Shown in pieces: positions 34,965-43,198 of a stretch of 64,000 nucleotides of DNA. The notes beneath the pieces were generated by a model, which worked only from the letters and a program-made list of their open reading frames with translations, ran no database searches and was not told the DNA's origin. A program made the position numbers and the translations under genes. Numbering within the stretch: position 1 is the first letter of the stretch; every line of letters begins with the position of its first letter. Source of the stretch: Glycomyces paridis (GTDB lineage Bacteria; Actinomycetota; Actinomycetes; Mycobacteriales; Micromonosporaceae); contig NZ_STGX01000012.1 in the NCBI RefSeq assembly GCF_004912155.1, forward strand, positions 1 to 64,000, read 5' to 3'.

Positions 34965-36629
34965 TCAGCAGCCGGAGCCGCTGGTCTGCATCCAGTACCG
35001 CAGGCTGATCTGGTCCTGGAAGCCGATGACGGTGCCCCCAGGCGGGTCCTGTTCGTGGACCTCGCACGGGTTGCCGATGCCGCCGTCGTAGAACACGATG
35101 CTGTACTCGACGTTGGTGAAGCCCTCGTCGTTCAGCATCGACTTCGCCTCGGACAGCAGGTAACCGGTGACGTCCGGGATCTCGCCCTCGGTCGCGGGCG
35201 GCGAGTCGTCCTCGGTCTCGCCGGAGCCGCCGTCGTCACCGCCCCCGCCGTCGTCTCCTCCGCCGTCGCCTTCTCCGTCGCCCTCGTTCCCGCCGGTCTC
35301 GGTGCCGCCGGGGTCCGTGCCGCCCGGGCCGGTTCCGCCGGTGCCGCCGGATTCGCCGGTCCCCGAAGGGGTCTCGGTGCCCGACTCGGAGGGCGAGGCG
35401 GTGGGCGTCGGGGCGGTCGGGGTCGAGGAGTCGGTGCCGGTCGTCTCGTTCTCGGTGGCGTCGGTGGGCGCGGACCCGCCGAGGGCCTCGCGGCCGTCGG
35501 GCCATTGGTTCCAGGCGATGAGCGCGCCGAGGAGGACGAGGACGGCCACGATGGCGAGGAGGACCGCGGTGCGGCGGCCGCGGCGGGGGCGGCGGGCGAG
35601 CAGGACGGTCTCGTCGACCTCGGCCTTCGTGGGCGTCTCCGGCGCGTCCCCGCGCGCCTCCACGGCGTCCAGGCCGTCCGTACCCGGTTCGGCCGTGGGC
35701 GTCCCGGCGGCGGCCGCCGCGGACTCGACGGCACCGGCTTCCACAATGCCCGGATCGAGCGTGCCGTCCTCCACGGCTTCGGCCTCGACCGGCCCCGGTT
35801 CCCGCCCGCCCGGCGCGGCGGCCCGGCAGGCGGCGGCGAGGTCCGCGCCGGAGGACCACCGCTCGGCGGGGTCCTTCGCCAAGGCGCGCAGCACGATCCG
35901 CGACACGGCGGCGGGCACGGTGTCGGGCAGCGGTTCGGGTTCGAGGAAGAGGTGGGCGTGGATGATCGCCTTGGCGTTCTCACCCGCGAAAGGCGGGCGG
36001 CCGGTCAGGCACTCGTAGGCGACCGCGCCGAGCGCGTAGATGTCGGACTCGGGGGTGGTCTCCTCGCCCTCGAACTGCTCGGGCGAGACGTACGGGAGCG
36101 TGCCGAGGACCGCGTTCGACTGGGTGAGGCGGGTGGCGTCGGTCAGGGTCGAGATGCCGAAGTCGACCACGCGGGTGCGCTCGTCCGCGTCGATGAGGAG
36201 GTTGCCGGGCTTGACGTCCCGGTGCACGATGCCGACGCCGTGCGCGGCCCCGAGCGCCTCGGCGGCCTCGGCGATCCGGGTCATGACCTCGCCTGAGTCG
36301 AGCCGGCCGCTGCGGTCGAGGCGGTCCTTGAGGGACTCGCCCTCGACCAGCTCCATGACGATGTAGCGCACAACCTCGTCGCCGTCGTGGTGCTGGCCGA
36401 CGTCGTGAACCTCGACGCAGCCGGGGTTCCTGACGCGGGCGAGCGCCTTGGCCTCGCGCGCGAACCGCTCGGCGGGCTTGTCGGCCGAGTGGAGGCCGCG
36501 CAGGAGGAGCTTGACGGCGACCTCGCGTTCGAGGCTGAGGTCGAAACCGCGCCACACCGAGCCCATACCGCCCGCCGCGATGTGCCGGTCGAGCCGGTAG
36601 CGGCCTGCGATGACGAATCCTGGTTCCAC
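34965..36629 (-). CDS. PASTA-domain Ser/Thr protein kinase (intact)
   Basis: The protein has 554 residues. The Hanks-type kinase domain (about 8-265) is complete: GGMGSVWRG loop, VAVKLL lysine, HRDVKPGNLL, VDFGIS. One TM helix lies near 385 (TAVLLAIVAVLVLLGALIAW). An extracellular Ser/Thr/Gly/Asp-rich stalk follows, then a single PASTA domain (IPDVTGYLLSEAKSML) ending in ...SGSGC. CEVHEQDPPG plus that final Cys suggests a disulfide. Such kinases sense peptidoglycan fragments and phosphorylate cell-wall and division proteins. GTG at 36629 follows GGAGG. The GTGAC repeat lies ~104 bp upstream. Confidence 0.93.
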   Translation of the reverse strand: MEPGFVIAGRYRLDRHIAAGGMGSVWRGFDLSLEREVAVKLLLRGLHSADKPAERFAREAKALARVRNPGCVEVHDVGQHHDGDEVVRYIVMELVEGESLKDRLDRSGRLDSGEVMTRIAEAAEALGAAHGVGIVHRDVKPGNLLIDADERTRVVDFGISTLTDATRLTQSNAVLGTLPYVSPEQFEGEETTPESDIYALGAVAYECLTGRPPFAGENAKAIIHAHLFLEPEPLPDTVPAAVSRIVLRALAKDPAERWSSGADLAAACRAAAPGGREPGPVEAEAVEDGTLDPGIVEAGAVESAAAAAGTPTAEPGTDGLDAVEARGDAPETPTKAEVDETVLLARRPRRGRRTAVLLAIVAVLVLLGALIAWNQWPDGREALGGSAPTDATENETTGTDSSTPTAPTPTASPSESGTETPSGTGESGGTGGTGPGGTDPGGTETGGNEGDGEGDGGGDDGGGGDDGGSGETEDDSPPATEGEIPDVTGYLLSEAKSMLNDEGFTNVEYSIVFYDGGIGNPCEVHEQDPPGGTVIGFQDQISLRYWMQTSGSGC

Positions 36630-36732
36630 TGCGGTTCCTCCGGGGGGCGGGCGTCGGGCTGGTGTCAGGACTGGTGTCGGGAATGGAGTCGGGGCGGGCG
36701 ACGGGAAGACGGTGCCCATGTGACCGGGTGCG

Positions 36733-36748
36733 GTCACGGATCGGTCAT
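36733..36748 (-). promoter_or_regulatory. RTGAC-n6-GTGAC repeat upstream of PASTA kinase
   Basis: On the minus strand it reads ATGAC-CGATCC-GTGAC, pointing toward the kinase gene. It matches the elements at 4404, 9033 and 44800 in sequence and 11-bp period. Confidence 0.5.
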
Positions 36749-36845
36749 GGCCCGGGGCGCGCGGGCCGTGAAGGGCGTTCGGGCACGCCGGGCGGCCTCC
36801 GTCCGGCCCTTCGGGCGAGGCGGCTCCCGCCGATACGGCCGCGGC

Positions 36846-37712
36846 TCATTTGAGGCGCCACCGCCCGAAGCGGCGGCCCCCGGCGGCGCGGACCACGGCA
36901 TCCACTTCGTCCTTCGTCGCGGCGATCATGGTCTGGCCCAGGTCCAGCCGGGTGGTGCCCTGCCTCGGGGCGGGCAGGATGCGGTGCAGGAGCGCCTCCT
37001 GGGTGCCCGTCAGCTCGCGGACACCGCGCGGCCAGGGCCGCGTGGAGGCGCGGGGGCGACCGGCCGCTTCGAGGAACCGCAGCGGGCCGGGCCGCAGGTC
37101 CGGGTCGAGGGCGAGGCAGGGGGCGACGAGGGCGGCCAGGCGCGGGGGCGCCGCCGCGAGGTCGATCTGGGTGCTGCCGCCGGCGGTCACGGCCGCGGTG
37201 AGGGTCGCGACGGCGCGCATGGCGTCCGGGACGGTGGCGGTGCCGCCCGCCGTGCCGTACAGGAGGCGGGCGCCGTCGGCGGCGAGGACCACGTGCGAGG
37301 GCGTGACCTGCGGCAGCGGCAGGCCCCGCCGGAGCAGGTCGTCGACGGCGGCGGCGAGGTCGGCGCCCAGGCGCAGCGCGGCGGCCTCGGAGAACGCGCC
37401 GACGCGACCGGCGGTCTGCGCGAGCGTCGGGCCGGGGATGAACGCATAGGCGGCCCAGGGGTTCGCGGCGTCGGTGTCGGCGTCGGCCACGGCCGGGGTC
37501 CAGATCCCCGAGGCCTGCCGAGCGCCCTCGACCTCGGCGGCGAAGCGGGCCCGGAAGTCCTCGTCGGCCGCGAGCGCGTCCGGGGTGCGCTTGACGGCGA
37601 AGAGGCGCCCGCTCGGGCCCGAGGCCAGGAAGACGCGGCCGGTGCCGCCTTCGCCGAGGACCGCGTCGACCCGGTAGGGGCCGATCCACATGGGGTCGGG
37701 TCGCTGATTCAC
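36846..37712 (-). CDS. Soluble Ser/Thr pseudokinase
   Basis: This 288-residue kinase homologue has no membrane segment. It keeps the glycine-rich loop (LGEGGTGRVFLA) and the VAVK-type lysine (LFAVKRT). The catalytic loop HRD is replaced by LPQVTPSHVVL, and the DFG is gone (LLYGTAGG). It cannot use the normal mechanism and is probably a regulatory scaffold. Its C-terminal ~90 residues (TRLDLGQTMIAATKDEVDAV) are unlike kinases. It lies upstream of the intact PASTA kinase on the same strand. The start (GTG at 37712) has a poor ribosome site. Confidence 0.7.
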   Translation of the reverse strand: MNQRPDPMWIGPYRVDAVLGEGGTGRVFLASGPSGRLFAVKRTPDALAADEDFRARFAAEVEGARQASGIWTPAVADADTDAANPWAAYAFIPGPTLAQTAGRVGAFSEAAALRLGADLAAAVDDLLRRGLPLPQVTPSHVVLAADGARLLYGTAGGTATVPDAMRAVATLTAAVTAGGSTQIDLAAAPPRLAALVAPCLALDPDLRPGPLRFLEAAGRPRASTRPWPRGVRELTGTQEALLHRILPAPRQGTTRLDLGQTMIAATKDEVDAVVRAAGGRRFGRWRLK

Positions 37713-37975
37713 GTCGTCACCGTCGCAGGCGGAGCGTCATCGGCCGGTCCAGGGGGTGGGAGCGGGTGCGGCGAGCCGCGTGTCGGCTTCCGATTGTAGA
37801 GAACCCTTTTCGTACCGCGGTCCCCCGCCGCGAGGCTGCGGCCTCCACTCCCCTTGCGGCAGCGCCGGAACCGGCGGTGTCGGAATGGCGACAACCGGGC
37901 GTCGGCGCAGGTCGCGACTGGACCGGCCCTCCTAGGCTGGCGTACAGGCATCGCTCCGACCCCCTGGAGGCCGAC

Positions 37976-39274
37976 ATGCCCGCACCGGCGGTGAGGGACC
38001 GACACCTGCGAGAGGCGCTCACGCGGGCCGCCCACTGGATGGAGGGGGCCTACATCGGATCGGTCGCCGCCTGGCCCGTCACCCGCGGCGACGCCGACAC
38101 GCCCGTGTGGGGCGGCAGCATCGACGGCATCCGGGCGTTCGCCGCGGTCGAGCGCCTCCGCGAGATCGGGCACGGCCTCGACGTCCCCGACCACTTCGAC
38201 ATCCGCTTCGACGAGGTCGTCGCGGGCATCCTCGGCCAGCAGAAGCGCGACGGGTCCTTCCCGCTGCGCGAGATCGGCTTCGCCGGAATCGAGCCGACCG
38301 CGTGGGTCCTGGTGGGGCTCAAGGAGTACGGCCATCCGCGCTCGGAGCACGTCGACCGCGCGCTGGCGTACCTGAGCTCGCGGGTCGCGCAGGACGGGAC
38401 GGTGCGGTCGGGTGTGGAGGAGACCGACCGCAGCCCGCGCGTGATCCCCTCGGCGCTGACGCTGTGGGCGTTCGCGCTGTGGGGCTACGACGCCGACGCG
38501 CAGGACCGCATCCGCAACTTCCTGTTCCGCACCAGGGACCCGAACACGGGCGGGTGGGGCGCGCGCCGCAACGGCACGCCGAGCCCGGCGATGACGGGCA
38601 TGGTGCTGCACGCGCTGACGGCCGCGGACACGCCGATCCCCGCCGAGGTGCAGAAGGCGGCGCTGCGGTACCTCCAGCGCCTCCAGAATCCCGACGGCTC
38701 GTGGCCGCCGGTGAGCGACCACTGGGCGATCCGCACCCGCCGGGAGGTCCGCTTCCCGCACTTCCACGTCTCGGGGAACTTCTGGATCCTCTTGGCGCTC
38801 ACCAGGTGCGACGACCAGTCGGCGCGGGACATGGCGCGGCGCCTGGTGCGGCACGTGCTCGCCTCGCAGGACCGGTCCTCCAGTGTGGGCACGATGGGCT
38901 CGTGGGACGACACGTTCGGCAACGGCACGGACCGGTACGTGTGGCTGGTCTCGCAGGGCATGATCGCGCTGTGCGAGTGGCGGCTCTCGCGCCCGCGCAC
39001 GCGCCGCGCGGCCGCCGCCGAGGCGCTGCGGGACGCGTTGCAGCGCACCGCGAGGTGGTTCGCGAGGCGGCGGCTGTGGATCGTGGTGCTCGGCCTGACG
39101 ATCATCGTGCTGGCCCCGCAGATCGACGCGAGCGTGCGCACCATCGCGGACTGGTTCGACCTCGACCCGGCCTCGCTGCGCGAGGAGCTCGTGGCGAGCG
39201 GCCTCGCGTCGGTGGCGATCGGGCTGCTCAGCGTCCTGTTCCGGCCGTCGAGGCGGGGACGCGGGCCGCGCTGA
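37976..39274 (+). CDS. Alpha/alpha-toroid (terpene-cyclase-fold) protein with C-terminal membrane helices
   Basis: The protein has 432 residues. Repeats such as GQQKRDGSFPLR, VAQDGTVRSG, NTGGWGARRNG and QNPDGSWPPVS are the QW-like turns of squalene-cyclase/prenyltransferase alpha/alpha barrels. The DXDD protonation motif and prenyl-zinc ligands are not evident, so it may be a non-enzymatic binder. Two C-terminal hydrophobic segments (about 360-380 and 405-425) would anchor it. GGAGG precedes the ATG at 37976. It stands alone among kinase genes. Its function is unknown. Confidence 0.65.
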   Translation: MPAPAVRDRHLREALTRAAHWMEGAYIGSVAAWPVTRGDADTPVWGGSIDGIRAFAAVERLREIGHGLDVPDHFDIRFDEVVAGILGQQKRDGSFPLREIGFAGIEPTAWVLVGLKEYGHPRSEHVDRALAYLSSRVAQDGTVRSGVEETDRSPRVIPSALTLWAFALWGYDADAQDRIRNFLFRTRDPNTGGWGARRNGTPSPAMTGMVLHALTAADTPIPAEVQKAALRYLQRLQNPDGSWPPVSDHWAIRTRREVRFPHFHVSGNFWILLALTRCDDQSARDMARRLVRHVLASQDRSSSVGTMGSWDDTFGNGTDRYVWLVSQGMIALCEWRLSRPRTRRAAAAEALRDALQRTARWFARRRLWIVVLGLTIIVLAPQIDASVRTIADWFDLDPASLREELVASGLASVAIGLLSVLFRPSRRGRGPR

Positions 39275-39287
39275 AACGGGCCCGGGC

Positions 39288-39779
39288 CTAGAAGTGGGTC
39301 TCGACGCCGAAGGCCTCGCGCAGGCACGCCATGTCGGCCCGGTCGCGCTCGGTCGGCTCGTAGCCCTGGTGGAAGTGGACCTGCTGCGCCGCCGACAGGC
39401 ACCGGACGGCGACGGTGCCGATCGTCCCGGTCGTGAAGGCGTCCGCGGGGTAGCGGAACGGTTCAGGGTCGAAAGAGGACTGCTCGGCGGCGCCGTCCTC
39501 GCCGAAGCGCAGCGGGTGCAGGTCGACGTCGCGCCCGCCGGTGCCGGTCACGACGAACCGGACCGGCCGCCGGTCGAGCGTCTCGGCGTACCCGAGGGAG
39601 CCGAGGAGCGCCGTGAGACGGTCCTCTTCTTCGCTGCGGTGCATGAGGTCGAGGTCGCGGTGCGGGCGCGTCTGCTCGCCCAGGAGCGCGTCGATCCCCC
39701 ACCCGCCGCCGACCCACACGCTGAGCCCGGCCCCGCCGATCGCCTCCAGCAGGGACAGCACGGTCGCAGACGCCATCAT
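39288..39779 (-). CDS. Nucleotidyltransferase of the ANT(2'')/lincosamide type
   Basis: The 163-residue protein has the motif VWVGGGWGIDALLGEQTRPH followed by RDLDL, the signature of small aminoglycoside/lincosamide nucleotidyltransferases: GG then W-x-D, then the metal-binding D-x-D. DVDLHPL gives the third acidic strand. These enzymes adenylylate drugs, but chromosomal homologues often have other or unknown substrates, so resistance is not implied. ATG at 39779 is chosen from two adjacent Met codons. It is convergent with the toroid gene. Confidence 0.75.
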   Translation of the reverse strand: MMASATVLSLLEAIGGAGLSVWVGGGWGIDALLGEQTRPHRDLDLMHRSEEEDRLTALLGSLGYAETLDRRPVRFVVTGTGGRDVDLHPLRFGEDGAAEQSSFDPEPFRYPADAFTTGTIGTVAVRCLSAAQQVHFHQGYEPTERDRADMACLREAFGVETHF

Positions 39780-39839
39780 GGGCGACACGCTAACGGCCCC
39801 GGCCGCGAGCGGCAAGCCGATTGCCGCCGGGGCCCGGTT

Positions 39840-41429
39840 TCACTTCCCGGTGCGCAGGGCGATCTTCGGCAGGTACCAGACTGCGGCGGCCACGGCCGCC
39901 GCCGCGAACGGGATGAGCAGCGAGAGCGGGTAGGCCGCGGCGGTGCCGATCGACCCGTCGTAGGCGGTGGCGCCGGAGAGCTCGGCGCTCATCGCGACCC
40001 AGGCGTTGGCCGAGTCCGGGGTGCCCGACACCGCCTGCCAGTAGGTGTCCTGCGCGTTGGCGACGAGCACCGCGAGGGCCACGAGGGCGGCCAGGGGCCA
40101 GCCCGCGCCGAGCAGGGACGCGCTCGCGGCCTGCGGGGTCGCCCCGGCGGCGAGCATGGCGCGGCGGCGCCGCTCCAGGCCCCAGAACAGGGCGGTGAGC
40201 AGGAACAGCGCGGGCACGGCGATCCAGGCGCGCGGCATCGAGGCGGTGAACGTCCCGAACTCCTCGGCGTCGCGGAGCGCCGCGAAGTTGGACAGCGCGA
40301 GCGGGCCGCTGCCGGTGAACAGCCAGGGCGCGAAGGGCAGCAGGAGCCACAGCGAGTGGTCGCCGAGGGGGCGGAGCATCCCGATCGCGACGGCCCCGGC
40401 CAGCGCGGCGGCGAAGCCGACGACGCTGGTGACCAGTGCGGGCCCCCAGGTGTCGGCGGCGACGGTGGCGGTGTCGTAGGGCGCGGCGGGGCCTTCGGTG
40501 ATCCGCGACAGCCACGGCCACAGGCGCATCAGGATGCCGGTGGCGAACAAGGCGAGGAGGATGATCGCGCCGATGCCGGCGCCGGTCCGGAATCCCTGCG
40601 GCTCGTCGGGTTCGGAGGAGACGTCGAAGTGGACGCGGGCGCCGATGAACAGGAGTGCCGCGCCGAGGCCGAGGAGGGCAAGGAGGATGAGAATGAGGAT
40701 GGAAAGGGCGGCGCCGAGGCCGAATTCGCCGATCTGGAACGTGGTGCGGAACAGGTGGTAGAGCGGCGACTCGGGTTCGACGAGGGTGACGCCGCTGAAC
40801 GAGAACGCCTGGAGGCCGGTGGCGGTGAGGGCCATGGCGGTCAGTCCGGCGGCGGCGAGGATCGTGCGGGCGCGCTTCCCGGCGGCGGCGCCGCGGAAGG
40901 CGGCGAGGCCGACGAGGAGGCCGGTGCCGAAGACGACGCCGCCGGTGATGCCGACCCAGGAGGACCATTCGGGTACGAGCGGGCCGGTGGCGTCCTCGGC
41001 GAGGTGCTCGAAGTGCGTGGCGAGCAGGCCGAGGGCCCAGGCGGCGGGCGCGAACGCGACGGCGGCGAGCGCGGCGGTGATGCGGGCGGCGGTGCGCACG
41101 CCGTGCCCGGCGCGGTGGACGCACCAGGCGACGAGGAAGGCGATGACGGCGCCGCCGACGGCGGCGCCGAGTCCGATCCCGGCGGCGAGCGCGAGGCTCT
41201 CGCCGAAGGCGGTGTCGCCCAGGACGGTCGAGTAGTTCTCGCCGCCGACGGATTCGCCGCCGCCGAGCATCGTCTCCGCTCGCATGCTCGTGGTGAGGGT
41301 GTCGAGGGTGGGCAGGACGTAGGCGAAGAGGAGCGCGGCGGCGGGCACGACGAGCAGCAGCCAGCCGAGCAGTGCCCGGTTCGGCGCGGGTGTCGGTGCG
41401 AGGGGGGCGGGCGGCGGTGCCTGGTCCAT
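39840..41429 (-). CDS. Large multi-pass membrane protein resembling fused sugar-ABC permeases
   Basis: The 529-residue protein has about 12 hydrophobic helices. The opening LLGWLLLVVPAAALLFAYVL, then ENYSTVLGDTAFGESLALAA, follows the MalF-type permease pattern, and the second half looks like another permease unit. Classic EAA loops are not obvious, so transport is inferred. It lies just downstream of the two kinase genes on the same strand but 282 bp away. A hairpin at 41663-41680 separates them. Confidence 0.55.
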   Translation of the reverse strand: MDQAPPPAPLAPTPAPNRALLGWLLLVVPAAALLFAYVLPTLDTLTTSMRAETMLGGGESVGGENYSTVLGDTAFGESLALAAGIGLGAAVGGAVIAFLVAWCVHRAGHGVRTAARITAALAAVAFAPAAWALGLLATHFEHLAEDATGPLVPEWSSWVGITGGVVFGTGLLVGLAAFRGAAAGKRARTILAAAGLTAMALTATGLQAFSFSGVTLVEPESPLYHLFRTTFQIGEFGLGAALSILILILLALLGLGAALLFIGARVHFDVSSEPDEPQGFRTGAGIGAIILLALFATGILMRLWPWLSRITEGPAAPYDTATVAADTWGPALVTSVVGFAAALAGAVAIGMLRPLGDHSLWLLLPFAPWLFTGSGPLALSNFAALRDAEEFGTFTASMPRAWIAVPALFLLTALFWGLERRRRAMLAAGATPQAASASLLGAGWPLAALVALAVLVANAQDTYWQAVSGTPDSANAWVAMSAELSGATAYDGSIGTAAAYPLSLLIPFAAAAVAAAVWYLPKIALRTGK

Positions 41430-41662
41430 GGCGGGTCCGATCTCTCGTGGGCCGTCGGGCGGTCGGCCGGTCACCGTCTCGACACTAGGGGGTGGTCACC
41501 AACCCCCGGCGCGGTATCCGAGTCCGTTCGTTCGCTCGCTCAGCGCGGTTGCGGCTCGCAAGCGTCGCCGAGGCCGCGGAAGGCCCTTTGGACACCGGTG
41601 TTGTTTCCGAAGGGCCGACAACGAAGCGAGCGGGCCGGACAGCGGCCGCCCGGGGTCGGTGA

Positions 41663-41680
41663 ACACCCCCTCGGGGGTGT
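41663..41680 (-). terminator. Hairpin downstream of the PASTA pseudokinase
   Basis: An 8-bp stem ACACCCCC/GGGGGTGT has a two-base loop. The 41430-41711 gap also holds a palindrome ACACCGGTGT (41592) inside a GGCCCTT/AAGGGCC hairpin. Confidence 0.5.
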
Positions 41681-41711
41681 CGGCCAGTGCGGGGGCGAGC
41701 GGCCCGGTGGT

Positions 41712-43166
41712 TCATCCGCAGACGTGCCCGGTCTCGGGGGCGGCGTACACGCCGAGGCTGATCACCTGGTCGGGGGGCGCTTCGCCGTCGGCCGGGGTCT
41801 GTTCGGCGACCTGGCAGGCGATGACGACGGCGCCGGGATGGTCGAGGACGTCGGCGGAGTAGACCTCGACCTGATGGAAGCCGGCCTCGGCGAGGGTGTC
41901 GGTCGCGTCGGCGAGGAGCATCCCGCGCACGTCGGGGACGGCGGCGGTCGCCTCGGCGGAGGATTCGGCGGGTGCGGAGGGTTCGGCGCCGGTGGCGGTC
42001 TCGGCGGCGGTGGTCTCGCCGGTCGGGTCGGCGGAAGCGGTCTCGTCGGGGGCGGCGGTTTCGGTGGCCGGGTCGGTCGGCGCGGGCTCGGTGGCGGTGC
42101 CGGTGGGGGCGGGGGCCTCGGTCGCGGTCCGGGTCGCTTCCGCTGCGGCGCCTGGGGTGTCGGCGGGCCATTGGCGCCAGGCGACGAGTCCGGCGGTCGC
42201 GGCGATGAGCGCGGCGGTGACGGCGAGGATGGCGATCGTGGTGCGCCGCTTGGGTTCGGGTGCCGCGAGAGGGAGGACCTCGGTGGGCAGGCTGTCGGTG
42301 GAGGGTCCCGTGTCGAGGCGCGTGGTCTCGGCGCCGGGCCGGTGCCCGCGGCAGGCGGCGGCGAAGTCGGCGCAGGAGGCCCAGCGGGCCGCGGGGTCGG
42401 GGTCGAGTGCGCGGGTGAGGGCGGCGGCGAACGCGGCGGGGACGGTGTCGGGGAGCGCGGTTTCGGGGAGCGCTGTTTCAGGCAGTGCCGTGTCGGGGAG
42501 CGCGGTTTCGGGGAGCGCTGTTTCAGGCAGTGCCGTGTCGGGGAGCGCGGTTTCGGGGAGCGCTGCCGGGGCGGTGGCGTGCCCGTGCGGTCCGCCGGTG
42601 AGCCGTTCGCGGGCGATGCTCGCGAGCGCGTACTGGTCGGACCGGTCGGTGGCGGGGGCGTCGTCGCGCAGTTCGGGGGCGGTGGGGGCGGCGTCGGCGG
42701 GGAGGGCCTTGGCGTGCCGGGCGATGCCGAAGCCGGTGACGCGGACGTGGTCGTCGGCGTCGATGAGGAGGCGGGCGGGGGCGAGGTCGCGGTGGACGAG
42801 TCCGCTGCGGTGGGCGGTGTCGAGGGCGTCGGCGGCCTCGGCGGTGTGGCGGGCGGTCCGCTCGGGGTCGGCGGGGCCGGAGGTGAAGGGCGTGGCGCCT
42901 TCGACGAGGTCGGTGACGACGTGCCTGCCGTGGTCGGTCTCGTCGGCGGCTCGGAGGGCCGCGAACCCTGGGCCGTCGAGGCCGGCGAGGATCGCCGCTT
43001 CGCGCCGGAAGCGGTGCACGGGGTTCGCGCCGGGGCTGCCGGGCGGCAGGACCGTGACCGCGACGGCGCGGCCGGTGGTCTCGTCGCGGCCGCGCCAGAC
43101 GGTGGCGCCGTCGCCGAGCGGGGCTTCGAGGCGGTAGCGGTCGGCGAGGAGGAATCCCGGTTCCAT
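41712..43166 (-). CDS. PASTA-domain pseudokinase with LPETA/LPDTA repeats
   Basis: The 484-residue protein has the architecture of its intact neighbour: kinase-like domain, TM helix (about 320), acidic Thr/Glu/Ala-rich stalk, one PASTA domain (VPDVRGMLLADATDTLAEAG) and a near-terminal Cys (GHVCG). The VAVK lysine is Thr (VAVTVL), HRDLK is HRDLA and DFG is GFG, so ATP chemistry is unlikely. Between the activation region and helix I lie three 15-residue copies of ALPETALPDTALPET. AAGGAG precedes the ATG at 43166. It is co-directional with the intact kinase 32 bp upstream, probably in one operon. Confidence 0.75.
   Translation of the reverse strand: MEPGFLLADRYRLEAPLGDGATVWRGRDETTGRAVAVTVLPPGSPGANPVHRFRREAAILAGLDGPGFAALRAADETDHGRHVVTDLVEGATPFTSGPADPERTARHTAEAADALDTAHRSGLVHRDLAPARLLIDADDHVRVTGFGIARHAKALPADAAPTAPELRDDAPATDRSDQYALASIARERLTGGPHGHATAPAALPETALPDTALPETALPETALPDTALPETALPETALPDTVPAAFAAALTRALDPDPAARWASCADFAAACRGHRPGAETTRLDTGPSTDSLPTEVLPLAAPEPKRRTTIAILAVTAALIAATAGLVAWRQWPADTPGAAAEATRTATEAPAPTGTATEPAPTDPATETAAPDETASADPTGETTAAETATGAEPSAPAESSAEATAAVPDVRGMLLADATDTLAEAGFHQVEVYSADVLDHPGAVVIACQVAEQTPADGEAPPDQVISLGVYAAPETGHVCG
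42445..42565. repeat. 45-bp tandem repeat inside the pseudokinase gene
   Basis: Two full 45-bp units (42445-42489, 42490-42534) are identical and a third is partial. Each unit is three 15-bp subunits encoding LPET/LPDT pentapeptides. Frame-preserving length makes it a likely site of repeat-number variation. Confidence 0.9.
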
Positions 43167-43198
43167 CACTGCTCCTTCGGGGTCGCGGTCGGGGGGTG

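Noticed and set aside
39288-39779. Aminoglycoside resistance gene
   Set aside because: The fold motif fits, but chromosomal homologues in environmental actinobacteria have diverse or unknown substrates and there is no resistance context.
42445-42565. Sortase anchoring motifs (LPxT repeats)
   Set aside because: They sit in the cytoplasmic kinase-like domain, far from a C-terminal hydrophobic/basic tail, so sortase could not use them.
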